Source: Bog-473 sp963807775 (GTDB lineage: Bacteria > Actinomycetota > Acidimicrobiia > Acidimicrobiales > RAAP-2). From it: DNA of 64,000 nucleotides. Shown one piece after another: positions 32,594-41,483 of the stretch. Within the stretch, counting starts at the first letter, position 1. Each line of letters starts with the position of its first letter. The stretch spans positions 248,001-312,000 of the forward strand of contig CAWECY010000010.1 in assembly GCA_963807775.1 (NCBI GenBank), written 5' to 3'. The translations under genes and the position numbers were made by a program. The notes below the pieces were generated by a model. It worked only from the letters and a program-made list of their open reading frames with translations, was not told where the DNA came from and did not search any database.

Positions 32594-34228
32594 CTAGGCG
32601 CCCGAGCCCGAGCCGGAACCCGGCTCCAGCCTGGGATCCGGGCCTCGTGTCAGGCCCCATATCTCCTTGGCGACGGCGCGGGCCCGCGACTTGGACAGCA
32701 CGGCGCGGTCGCGGCCGGCGTGTTTGGCCTCGTACATGGCCAGGTCGGCCTCGTGCAGCAAGAGGGTGGGCGACTCGGTGCCGTCGTACGTCACGACGAC
32801 CCCGACGCTGGCCGTCAGGGTGACCTCGGCGTCGCCCACCCGAATGGGGGCGCACAGGACGGACCGGAACCGCTCTGCCATGTCCAGCGCCTCGGCCTCG
32901 TTGTCCACCTCGGCAAAGGCCACGAACTCGTCACCGCCGAAACGGGCCACCACGTCGACCCGTCGGATCGCCCCGGCCAGGCGACGCGACGTCTCCTGGA
33001 GCACGACGTCGCCCGCGGTGTGGTCGGCCTCGTCATTCACCAACTTGAACCGGTCGAGGTCGATGAACATGACGGCCAGCGCGTTGAAGCGACGGCCGAT
33101 GTGGCTCAGGGCCAGGTCGAGTCGGTCGACGAACGCGCTCCGGTTGACCAGGCCGGTCAGGGCATCGTGCGAGGCCTGGAACGCCATCTGTTCGGCCATC
33201 TGGCAGCGGTCCAGGGCCAGGCCCACCATGTCGGCGAGCTGATCGAGCTTGGCCAGCTCGTCGCTGCCGAAGTACGGCATGTACGAGCTGATGGCGACGA
33301 CCAGCTCGTGCGTCTCGCCGAACTGGTGGTGCAGCCTGATGCGGAGGGGTGCCTCGGGATCGTCGGGCTCGACCTCCCACCAGCGCTCGTCCTGGTTGTC
33401 GTCGTCGGGCGGCGGGAACTGGGCCAGGGCGGATCCGTCGGCCTCGAGCAGGGCGGAGCGCGACGCCCCCACCAACGCGCAGACGTGGGGCAGCAGCCGC
33501 TCGGCCACCTCCTTCGGCCCGCCGGCCGTGACCAGCTCGGTCATGCCGCGACGGAAGGCCTGGTCCTCGTGGCGCCCGAGGAACGAGCGCACGAAGCCGG
33601 GCAGCACCAGCGCGCCCAGGAAGAGGACACCCATGGCGACGGTCACCGCCTCGTCCGCCAACTGCACGGTGATCCCGGTGATGCCGAGGGTCGCCACGAC
33701 CACTTGGAATTCGAGGCCGGCCGTGGCCAGGGCCAGCATGCGCATCCGGTACTTGGCGATCCGCGGTTGGCCCGACCCGGATACGAAGAGCTGGAGCACG
33801 ACGTAGGAGAACAGGAAGCCCCACTGGGCGCAGAAGACCAAGCGGTAGGCGATGTAGTGCGCCGGCGCCGGGACTCCGGGTCCGGGGAAGTACTGCAACG
33901 TGAAGGTGAAGACGATGACGGCGATGGTCAGGGCCGCGGCCAGGTACTGCACGATGGCCGGGGGGCGCCGGAAGGACGCCGCGAACTGGAACAGGCAGTA
34001 CGGCATGAGCATGAGCACGGCGATCAACACCTTGATCGCGGTCTCGTGGAGCACGATGGTCGGATCGATCTTGACCACGACGGCGATGCCGCCGATGATG
34101 CCGAAGGCGAGGGCCGCCCAGCCCGCGCCGCGGATCCGGTGGCGCAGCCATTGGGAGAGGGTCAGGGCCGCCAGCAGGACGAACTCCCACAGGGAGATGT
34201 TCGCTAGAACCTGCGTCCAGTGCTCCAT
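32594..34228 (-). CDS. Membrane diguanylate cyclase (7TM, GAF-like, GGDEF)
   Basis: The protein has 544 residues. Seven hydrophobic segments occupy about residues 10-215, a GAF-like sensor region spans about 225-345, and a GGDEF domain follows with an intact G-G-D-E-F at 431-435. The inhibitory I-site R-x-x-D is present at 422-425, five residues before it. It should make c-di-GMP from GTP and be subject to product inhibition. The N-terminal seven-helix region resembles 7TM sensor modules (histidine-kinase N-terminal type). The C-terminus ends in a Gly/Ser repeat. Confidence 0.92.
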   Translation of the reverse strand: MEHWTQVLANISLWEFVLLAALTLSQWLRHRIRGAGWAALAFGIIGGIAVVVKIDPTIVLHETAIKVLIAVLMLMPYCLFQFAASFRRPPAIVQYLAAALTIAVIVFTFTLQYFPGPGVPAPAHYIAYRLVFCAQWGFLFSYVVLQLFVSGSGQPRIAKYRMRMLALATAGLEFQVVVATLGITGITVQLADEAVTVAMGVLFLGALVLPGFVRSFLGRHEDQAFRRGMTELVTAGGPKEVAERLLPHVCALVGASRSALLEADGSALAQFPPPDDDNQDERWWEVEPDDPEAPLRIRLHHQFGETHELVVAISSYMPYFGSDELAKLDQLADMVGLALDRCQMAEQMAFQASHDALTGLVNRSAFVDRLDLALSHIGRRFNALAVMFIDLDRFKLVNDEADHTAGDVVLQETSRRLAGAIRRVDVVARFGGDEFVAFAEVDNEAEALDMAERFRSVLCAPIRVGDAEVTLTASVGVVVTYDGTESPTLLLHEADLAMYEAKHAGRDRAVLSKSRARAVAKEIWGLTRGPDPRLEPGSGSGSGA

Positions 34229-34414
34229 GGTGTTCCCCCACCACCGCCCGATCGTGCGGACCGGCAGCGGCCCCTTCCCTCATTGCAGCCGACCGGCGCG
34301 CCAATGTACCGGAGGCGATGAGCCGAGCATTTTAGCCCGCTCCGGCTGGGCCTGCAGTTACGAAAGTCCGGGTAGGAGCCCTTTTGGTCGGATCCGCTCT
34401 CTCGGCGGGCGCGG

Positions 34415-35581
34415 TCAGGGCCCACTGGAGCGCTCTTCGAGGACCACATGGCCGCGGGGCCCCAGGGTCACGCCGACCTTGCCGAGGATGAGGCGACGCA
34501 GCGGAATCCCGACGATCTGGCGCCGCCACCCCGTGTCGAGCCGGCTGGGCTCGCCGCAGAGCAGCTGCGCGATGTCGGTCCTGGTGGCCAAGAGACCCTG
34601 GTCGAAGTCGAGGTCGTCGGCGATCTGGCGCGCCACGCCCGAACAGATGGCGACGGCCGCTGCGGGCGCCGGTGCCTCCCGGCCCTCGGAGGGCATGCGG
34701 ATGCGGTCGGCCGGCAGGGCCAGGCCGCGTTCGGTGGCGCGCAGGATCTCGCCGGCGCGCCCCTGGGCCAGGTGGCGCGCGTCGACGCCACGGGTACGGC
34801 GCAGCTCATCTCCGTTACGCGGCGGCCGCTGCGAGATGGCGAGCAGCCCGAGGTCGGAGAGCACCATGCGGCGGGGCCGGTTGGTCTCGGCCGCGGTGCG
34901 CTCCCGCCAGGCCGCCACCTCCTGGGCCACGCCGCGCGAGCGGCGCGACATGCTCCGGATGTCGCCGAGCTTCCACCAGGCCTCGTCGGGGTCGCGGGCG
35001 GGAGTGCGGCCGCTGAGCACCTGCTCGCACTCGTCGAGCGCCCACTCCAGCCGGCCCAGCGCGCTCAGCCGTTCCGACAGGACGGCGCGGAGCTCGAGCA
35101 GGTGAGCGACATCGCTGACGGCGTAGGAGATCTGGCGCTCCGACATGGGCCGCTCCAGCCAGTCGGAGAGCCGGTCCGCCTTGGGGAGCGGCACGCCGAG
35201 CATCTGGTCGACCAGCCGGGACAGCGACGGCGTGGACAGGCCGAGGAAGCCGGCCACGATCTGCGTGTCGAACACGGTGGACGGCACGGCGCCGCAGGCG
35301 GCCATCAGCACATCGAGGTCCTGCGACGCGGCGTGGGCCACCGCAATGCCCGGCCCGGCGAACACTTCGGCCAGCGGCGCCGGATCGACGGCGAGCGGGT
35401 CGACCAGGGCCACCCGGTTCGCCCAGGCGATCTGGATCAGCGCCAGGTCGGGCACGTAGGTGCGCTCAGTATGGAACTCGGTGTCGAAGCCGTAATACTC
35501 CTCGGGGGCGAGCTCGCGCACCAGCTCCTGCAGGGCCGCCGGCTCGACCACAAGGCGGGGGACGGGGCTCTCGGCGCTCAT
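34415..35581 (-). CDS. rnd: Ribonuclease D-like 3'-5' exonuclease
   Basis: This 388-residue protein has a DEDDy exonuclease domain with D-T-E-F-H-T-E, the H-A-A-S-Q-D-L-D motif and the Y-A-V-S-D-V-A-H box. An HRDC domain (about 200-290) and a C-terminal extension follow. RNase D trims the 3' ends of tRNA and other stable RNAs. The ATG at 35581 is the clear start. Upstream is a 349-base spacer, so it has its own promoter. Confidence 0.92.
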   Translation of the reverse strand: MSAESPVPRLVVEPAALQELVRELAPEEYYGFDTEFHTERTYVPDLALIQIAWANRVALVDPLAVDPAPLAEVFAGPGIAVAHAASQDLDVLMAACGAVPSTVFDTQIVAGFLGLSTPSLSRLVDQMLGVPLPKADRLSDWLERPMSERQISYAVSDVAHLLELRAVLSERLSALGRLEWALDECEQVLSGRTPARDPDEAWWKLGDIRSMSRRSRGVAQEVAAWRERTAAETNRPRRMVLSDLGLLAISQRPPRNGDELRRTRGVDARHLAQGRAGEILRATERGLALPADRIRMPSEGREAPAPAAAVAICSGVARQIADDLDFDQGLLATRTDIAQLLCGEPSRLDTGWRRQIVGIPLRRLILGKVGVTLGPRGHVVLEERSSGP

Positions 35582-35930
35582 GGCCCGGCCGCCACGGCTG
35601 GAGCCGGTCCCGGCGCGCTCGTCATCGCTCGGAGTGCATGGAGGGGATGGTGGCGGCGCGTCGCAAGACGAGGCGAGGTTACCGCGGGCCTCTTTTGGTT
35701 GAACTCACCGCGCCTCTCACCGGGCGCACCGGGCAGTGGCGGGGGGGCACCCGGGTGCGCTCGGGGAGGCGCCCGAGTGCCGGCGGCGTCACCGTACGCT
35801 CCGTTCGATCCGGCAGTAGACTTATGTCTCTGGCCTGGGAAAACAGGGTTGTTGTGCAGGTTCATGACTTACGGCTCTGTTGCGGAGAGCGGGAATCCGT
35901 TAAGAGTGAATCCGGAGGGATCGGAGGGGG
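35582..35930. other. Gene-free spacer between rnd and a GGDEF-like gene
   Basis: This is a 349-base divergent spacer. It contains a G-rich run near 35740-35770 and a GGAGGG-type ribosome-binding stretch just before the next gene. Open frames on both strands are short and have no recognisable product, so I see no supported gene here. Confidence 0.5.
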
Positions 35931-36608
35931 ATGGTGAAGAAGGTCAGGAAGAAGGTGTTCGGCCGGGGCGCGCCGTCAGAGACCGTCCGACCCGACACCG
36001 GGACCGACGACGGTTCAGGCGGGCGTACTGCCCAGAGTTCGCCTGGCGGAGCCTCACGGAGCGTTGAGTCGATGTTGCAAGAGTTCTCGGGCGGGGCGGA
36101 CACCCCGCCGGGTCGCCCCCAGGCCGGCAAGTACGACCACCTCTGGCAGCTCTCCATGGCCGACCCGCACACCGGACTGGCCAACCAGCTCCTCCTGCTC
36201 GACCGGCTGACCCAGGCGCTGGCCCGCCGCCGCCGGCACGCGGGCGAAGTGGTGGTCTGCCACATCGACCTGGACAACTTGGGGGAGATCAATCTCGACC
36301 TCGGTTACACGACCGGGAACACGGTCCTGTGCGAAATGGCACGGCGCCTCACCTCGGTGCTGCGGGCAGAGGACACCGTCGGCCGTGTCGGCGGGAGCGA
36401 GCTCGTCGTGGTGATCACGGTCAACGACGAACAGGCGGTCGGACCGCTGATGCGGCGGCTCCAGCACACCCTTGACGAGCCGGTCGTCGTCGGCGGCCAG
36501 GGCATCCGGCTCCACGCCACCCTGGGGGTGGCCGTGGCCGAGGACGCCGAGACGGCCGAGGAGGTCTTGTACCGGGCCGACCGCTCCACCCGGGTCGGCA
36601 ACCGCTGA
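35931..36608 (+). CDS. Degenerate GGDEF protein with intact I-site
   Basis: This 225-residue soluble protein has a basic, low-complexity N-terminus (about 1-65) and a C-terminal GGDEF fold. The catalytic motif is G-G-S-E-L at 154-158 instead of G-G-D-E-F, which should abolish cyclase activity. The allosteric R-x-x-D site is preserved (R145, D148), five residues before it. In other bacteria this combination marks c-di-GMP receptors. It is therefore more likely a c-di-GMP effector than an enzyme. There is no membrane segment. ATG 35931 has a GGAGGGGG ribosome-binding site. Confidence 0.85.
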   Translation: MVKKVRKKVFGRGAPSETVRPDTGTDDGSGGRTAQSSPGGASRSVESMLQEFSGGADTPPGRPQAGKYDHLWQLSMADPHTGLANQLLLLDRLTQALARRRRHAGEVVVCHIDLDNLGEINLDLGYTTGNTVLCEMARRLTSVLRAEDTVGRVGGSELVVVITVNDEQAVGPLMRRLQHTLDEPVVVGGQGIRLHATLGVAVAEDAETAEEVLYRADRSTRVGNR

Positions 36609-36627
36609 GCATCTCGGGAGGCGCCCC

Positions 36628-36729
36628 GTGGTGAAAGTGGTTCGCTGGGTCCTCATCGTCGAGGCGACGGCGCTCGCCGTCCGTTCGCTGCCCGACTTGG
36701 CCCGCTATCTCAGGATGCGCTCCCCGTAG
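36628..36729 (+). CDS. DUF6893-like 33-residue membrane microprotein
   Basis: This small frame starts at GTG 36628 (or 36631) behind a GGGAGG ribosome-binding site. It encodes V-V-R-W-V-L-I-V-E-A, a hydrophobic helix, then S-L-P-D-L-A-R-Y-L-R-M-R. The S-L-P-D-x-x-R-Y-L-R ending is typical of the small actinobacterial DUF6893 family, whose function is unknown. It lies 19 bases after the degenerate GGDEF gene and is probably cotranscribed with it. Confidence 0.7.
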   Translation: MVKVVRWVLIVEATALAVRSLPDLARYLRMRSP

Positions 36730-36857
36730 CTTCGTCGCGACCCTGGACTCCCGGGCCCGGCCGAGGATGGTTGCCATCGACATCGTCTCGCCCGACGACG
36801 GATCCACCCGCCGGCCCAGCTCTGGCAAGACGTGACCGGCGTGGGCCCGGACGGCCT

Positions 36858-36983
36858 TCACCAGGTCGTGAATTCCTGCGAGGCGGCGACCGCCTCGGCG
36901 GCGTCGATCACCTCGTCGAGAGCGTCGCCGCCGTCACGCGCGCCGATGACGTCGCCGGCGATGAAGGCCAGGATCAGTCCCAT
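36858..36983 (-). CDS. 41-residue protein with strong ribosome-binding site
   Basis: This minus-strand frame starts at ATG 36983 behind AAAGGAGGAG, one of the best ribosome-binding sites in the window. It encodes a short hydrophobic N-terminus (M-G-L-I-L-A-F-I-A-G-D-V-I-G) followed by an acidic, Ala-rich helix and T-T-W at the end. I do not recognise a family. The codon choice and the near-perfect initiation region make it more credible than other small frames here. Confidence 0.65.
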   Translation of the reverse strand: MGLILAFIAGDVIGARDGGDALDEVIDAAEAVAASQEFTTW

Positions 36984-37251
36984 ACTCCTCCTTTCGCGCC
37001 GGCAGCGCGCCGGGGCCATGCCGCTCACTGCGTGCGTGCCTCCACGTGCATCTCTACGGGGACCTGGGGGGTAGATCCTGAGCGCCAGCGTTGTCGGCAC
37101 CTCGAGGGCGAACCCCCGGACCTCGAGGCTCTGCGCGTGACTAAACGCTCGTTCGGGTGGTTGCAGGCTGCACTAGGGAGTATCGGCCCTGGGGAAGACA
37201 GGAGTATCGGCTCTAGTGGACGCGATCGAATGCGGCAAGGCTAGGTGTGCC

Positions 37252-37590
37252 ATGTCGATGTACAGCGAGCTTCTCTGCGGCCTGTGTGCCGACATGGACC
37301 CGGTGGAGCTCCCGACGTCGCGCGATCAGCTCGTGGTGGTGCTGTTGCAGTGCCGACGCCGATTGCACCGGCACGGAGCGGACCAGGACCATGTCATGGC
37401 GGAGGACCTCGCGCTCGAGCTCGACCACGACCGGATGCTGCTGCGGCTGTGCCACGCCATGGGAATCGACAGCGACCCGTCCCGCTTCGTCAATCCTCTG
37501 GCCGAACGGGAGAGGCTCGAGAGCCTGTTGCGCTCGGCGGGGATCGACTTCCGCACGCTCGACGACAACCGCCGGGTGACGGTTTCCTGA
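37252..37590 (+). CDS. Hypothetical protein
   Basis: This is a 112-residue soluble protein from ATG 37252. GTG 37216 would extend it by 12 residues. It is helical by composition and contains two L-R/L-C-H repeats and a C-terminal L-L-R-S-A-G-I-D-F-R segment. I do not recognise it. It converges on the response-regulator gene with a 10-base gap, so it is not obviously part of that system. Confidence 0.65.
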   Translation: MSMYSELLCGLCADMDPVELPTSRDQLVVVLLQCRRRLHRHGADQDHVMAEDLALELDHDRMLLRLCHAMGIDSDPSRFVNPLAERERLESLLRSAGIDFRTLDDNRRVTVS

Positions 37591-37600
37591 GGCGCCGCGG

Positions 37601-38257
37601 CTAGAGGCGGGGTCCGGTGGACTTCCGCTCGGCCAGCACGGCCGCGTAGACGGCCGCTTCCGTGCGGCGGCGCATCCCGAGCTTGGACAGCAGGCTCGAC
37701 ACGTAGTTCTTGACGGTGGCCTCGGCCAGGAACAATTGCTCTGCGATCTGGCGGTTCGACTGCCCCAGGGCGATCAGTTCCAGTACCTTGCGCTCCTGGG
37801 GCGTCAGCACGGTCAGCTTCGACTCGGACTCCTGGTCCTTGCGGAGCCGGTCGAACAGCTCCTGGGTCAGCGACGGGTCGAGCAGGCTCATGCCCTGGCT
37901 GACTCGGCGGATGTCCCCGAGGAGGTCTCCTCCGCCCACTTCCTTGAGGACGTAGCCCGACGCCCCCGCCATGATGGAGGAGAAGAGCGCATCGTCGTCC
38001 GAGTACGACGTGAGCATGAGGCAGCGCACGTGGGGGAGCACCGACTGGATGTCCCGGCACACCTCGATCCCGTTGCCGTCCGGGAGGCGGACGTCGAGGA
38101 TGGCGACATCCGGTTGCAGCTCGCGGATGAGCTTCAGGCCCTGCTCCGCCGTCGCCGCCTCGCCGACCACTTCCATGTCGTCTTCAGCCTCGAGCAGCGT
38201 GCGAAGGCCTGTCCGGACCAGTTCATGATCGTCGAGGACGAACACGCGAATCGACAC
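37601..38257 (-). CDS. NarL/LuxR-family response regulator (DevR-like)
   Basis: This 218-residue regulator has a receiver domain with D9-D10, phosphoacceptor D55 (I-L-D-V-R-L-P) and K105 (V-L-K-E), followed by a LuxR-type helix-turn-helix (L-T-P-Q-E-R-K-V-L-E and T-V-K-N-Y-V-S). GTG 38257 was chosen because receiver homology begins exactly there. The longer open frame upstream covers the next gene. It is divergent from a matching histidine kinase across 97 bases, the likely shared promoter region. It resembles DevR/DosR in layout. Confidence 0.92.
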   Translation of the reverse strand: MSIRVFVLDDHELVRTGLRTLLEAEDDMEVVGEAATAEQGLKLIRELQPDVAILDVRLPDGNGIEVCRDIQSVLPHVRCLMLTSYSDDDALFSSIMAGASGYVLKEVGGGDLLGDIRRVSQGMSLLDPSLTQELFDRLRKDQESESKLTVLTPQERKVLELIALGQSNRQIAEQLFLAEATVKNYVSSLLSKLGMRRRTEAAVYAAVLAERKSTGPRL

Positions 38258-38354
38258 CGGCTCAATACTGCCATGGACCGAGCAGGCCCCGCGGAAGCCC
38301 CGACACCGTCGGTGTGGCCGCCCGGCGGCCGGCGCACCTCTATCCTGGCTGATC

Positions 38355-39521
38355 GTGCAGCCGTTCGATCGCATCGATGATCCCGTCAAGCTGCGTCGCC
38401 TGGTGCAGGCGATCTTGATCCTCGACGCCGAACTGAACCCTCCCGTCGTTCTGCGCCGCATCATCGAAGAGGCCTGTGAGCTGGTCGACGCGGAGTTCGG
38501 GGCGCTCGGCGTGCTCACCGAGGACGGGCGCTCGCTGGACCAGTTCATCACCGTGGGGCTCGATACCGACGCGGAGCAGGCCATCGGTCCGCGCCCCACC
38601 GGTCGCGGCGTCCTGGGCACCGTCATCGCCGAGGACAAGCCCCTGCGCCTGCGCAACATCGCCGACAGCCCAGACAGCTTCGGGTTCCCCGGCCGGCATC
38701 CGACCATGACCTCGTTCCTGGGTGTGCCCGTGCGGGTACACGGCGAGGTCTACGGCAACCTCTACCTGACCAACAAGCGCCACGCCGAGGAGTTCTCCGA
38801 GCAGGACGAGGAACTGTGCCTGGCGCTGGCCGGTGCGGCCGGCATCGCAATAGAGAACGCGCGGCTCCACTCGCTCGTGCGCGACCAGACGCTGACCGAG
38901 GACCGGGACCGCATCGCCCGCGATCTGCACGACTCCGTGATCCAGCGGCTCTTCGCCATCGGCCTGTCGCTGCAGGGGACTGCTCGCCTGGTCGAGCGGC
39001 CGGAGGCGGTCATGCGGATCGGCGAGGCCATCGACAAGTTGGACGAGACGATCCGCCAACTGCGCAAGGCCATCTTCGACATTGAGCTCACCATCAACAA
39101 GGAGGGCCTGCATCCGAAGGTGCTCGACCTCGTCCACGAGCTGCGACCGGTGCTCGGGCTCCATCCACATGTCTCGTTCAGCGGCGCGGCGGACCACGTG
39201 GTGACAGGACAGCTGGCCGAAGAGGTGCTGGCCGTACTCCGGGAGGCGCTGACCAACGTGGGCAAGCACGCCAACGCATCCCAGGTTGTCATCACCATCG
39301 CCGCCGGCGACGAGGTGCGGGTCGTGGTGGCCGACGACGGCGATGGCATGGGAGACGTCAGGGCGGATGGCTTGGGCATCAAGAACCTGCGCCACCGCGC
39401 CGAGCGCAGGGGCGGTGGCATGGAGATCGGCACCTCACGAGAAGGCGGGACCCGGCTCACCTGGCACGTGCCCCTGGTCACGGTGGACGACGCTTTCGGG
39501 GCCGGAGCGCCGGTGCCCTGA
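38355..39521 (+). CDS. GAF-domain HisKA_3 sensor histidine kinase (DevS-like)
   Basis: This 388-residue kinase has one GAF domain (about 20-170), a dimerisation/phosphoacceptor HisKA_3 box D-R-D-R-I-A-R-D-L-H-D with phosphorylated H192, and an HATPase domain (N-box E-A-L-T-N-V-G-K-H-A, G-box D-D-G-D-G-M, G-L-G-I-K-N-L). There is no membrane segment. Mycobacterial DevS has two GAF domains with heme in the first. Only one GAF is present here, so the ligand is unknown. It should phosphorylate the divergent DevR-like regulator. GTG start at 38355. Confidence 0.92.
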   Translation: MQPFDRIDDPVKLRRLVQAILILDAELNPPVVLRRIIEEACELVDAEFGALGVLTEDGRSLDQFITVGLDTDAEQAIGPRPTGRGVLGTVIAEDKPLRLRNIADSPDSFGFPGRHPTMTSFLGVPVRVHGEVYGNLYLTNKRHAEEFSEQDEELCLALAGAAGIAIENARLHSLVRDQTLTEDRDRIARDLHDSVIQRLFAIGLSLQGTARLVERPEAVMRIGEAIDKLDETIRQLRKAIFDIELTINKEGLHPKVLDLVHELRPVLGLHPHVSFSGAADHVVTGQLAEEVLAVLREALTNVGKHANASQVVITIAAGDEVRVVVADDGDGMGDVRADGLGIKNLRHRAERRGGGMEIGTSREGGTRLTWHVPLVTVDDAFGAGAPVP

Positions 39522-39620
39522 GCCGGCACCACCGGCACCCGTCAGGGTGCGCAACGGTGGTCGTAGCATCGGGAGCGGCCCATCATCGCGGTACCCGGGC
39601 CGGGACGAAAGGGGACGACC

Positions 39621-41457
39621 ATGACCACGACGGGGGAGGCGACTCCGGCCAAGCAGGGCCTGCGCAACGCCCTGTGGAAGCGGCAGCTCACGACGTACCC
39701 CGACACGCTGCCACGGATTGGCTACCTGGCCATCGTCGTCCTGACGACGATCATGCTGTACTACCTCTACTACGTGGAGGGGGCGGTCACGCCGCTGCTG
39801 CTGCCCTACTACCACATGTCGTTCCAGTACTTCTTGTACCTGCTCGTCGTCTCCAACGCCATCGGCGCGTTCAGCGCGTTCATCGGGGGGCTCTCCGACA
39901 AGATCGGCCGGGCCAACCTCACCATTATCGGCACGTTCGTGGTGGCGGTGGTGCAGCTGTTCGCCATCCCGCACATCACCGAGAAATTCTGGTTCTCCGC
40001 CAGCTACTGCCTGATCGGCTTCGTCGAGGGGGTGATCCTCGTGTCGACCCCCGCCCTCATGCGGGACTTCTCGCCGCAGATGGGCCGAGGCGTCGCCATG
40101 GGGTTCTGGGCGCTGGGTCCGACCATGGGCGCCCTGGCCGCCAGCCTGGTGGCGACGCACACCCTCAGCCATCTGGCGCCATGGCAGGACCAGTTCATCA
40201 TTTCGGGGACCGTGTGCCTGTGCGTCGTATTCATCGCCTTCTTCTTCTTACGCGAGCTTTCACCGCAGCTGCGGAACCAGCTCATGGTGTCGGAACGCGA
40301 ACGGGCGCTGGTCGAAGCCCGCGCCATGGGGATCGACGTGGAGAAGGCGACGTCACATCCCTTGCGCCAGGTGTTGAAGATCGACCTGATCGCGTCATCG
40401 GTCGGCATCTCGGTGTTCCTCCTCTTCTATTACGCGTCGGTCAGCGTGCTCACCATCTACTGGGTCGTCATCTACGACCGCTCGACACCGCAAGCCAACG
40501 GCATCAACGTGTGGTACGCGGGCTTCCTCTCGGCCGGCCTGGTGCTGGCCGGGTTCCTGTCGGACCGGCTCCGGGTCCGCAAGCCGTTCATGCTCCTCGG
40601 CGCGGTGGCGGCCATGGTGATGCTGGGCTTCCTCATCCACCAGACCGACGACCCCCATACGGGCTACTACGCCAACGTCCTCGTGATCGTGCTGCTGGCG
40701 TGCTCCATTTCGTTCGCCTATGCGCCATGGATGGCCAACTACACCGAGCAGGTCGAGTCGCACAATCCGGCCCTGACGGCGACGGGCCTGGCCATCTGGG
40801 GTTGGATCCTGCGCATCACGGTCGCGCTGTCCTTCCTCGTCCTGCCCTATGTCATCACCACGGCGACGCCCCTGGTCGACAACCAGTCGGCGGGCGCCAC
40901 CCTGCAGGCGATCCAGGCCGCCCAGAACTACGCCCCGAACACGTCCACGTTGAAGTGCGATGCGACACCTGCGCCCGCGGATGTCATCGCCAATTTGAAG
41001 ACGACTCCCGAGGCACGGCCCGAACTCAACACGCTCGCCACCATCCTGCAGGTCTGCAACAAGACGCACAGCCTGGTGACGGCCCTGGGAGCCGCCGGCG
41101 GTCTCACCAACCCCCACGTGCTGGGCCTGACCGCCTTCAACCCGCTCGCCCTGGACGTGCAAGGCGGGAAACCGGTGACCCAGACCCAGATTGCCGGGGT
41201 GGCAAAGTATTCACCGAACCTCGCCAACCTGCTGGTGGCCGAGCAGAAGCTCATTCCGGCCCAGAAGACCGCGCCGTCGGAGTGGAAGCGCTGGTGGATG
41301 GTGTGCCTGGCGGGCCAGCTGGTCTTCGCACTGCTCGTCTTCACCATGCGTGGTCGTTGGAGTCCCCGGGCGGCCAAGCGGGACTTCGACGACCATCGAG
41401 CGCGTGGTCACCGAGGAGCTGGCCAAGCTGATCAACGAACCGGTCCCGGTCCCGTGA
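39621..41457 (+). CDS. MFS transporter with large internal soluble insert, frameshifted at C-terminus
   Basis: A 12-helix major-facilitator protein begins at ATG 39621 with a G-G-L-S-D-K-I-G-R-A loop motif after helix 2. A ~130-residue Ala/Thr/Asn-rich extracytoplasmic region with two Cys lies before the last helix. Near 41394-41397 the frame changes. Skipping one base gives the acidic tail E-R-V-V-T-E-E-L-A-K-L ending at 41457, which fits better than the Arg/Gly-rich uncorrected end at 41471. The substrate is unknown. Confidence 0.85.
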
Positions 41458-41483
41458 GGCGGCAACGGTGACAGCATCGCGTC

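Noticed and set aside
35578..35865. 95-residue minus-strand frame upstream of rnd
   Set aside because: Pro/Ala/Gly-rich without a ribosome-binding site or recognisable features; the interval is better read as a spacer.
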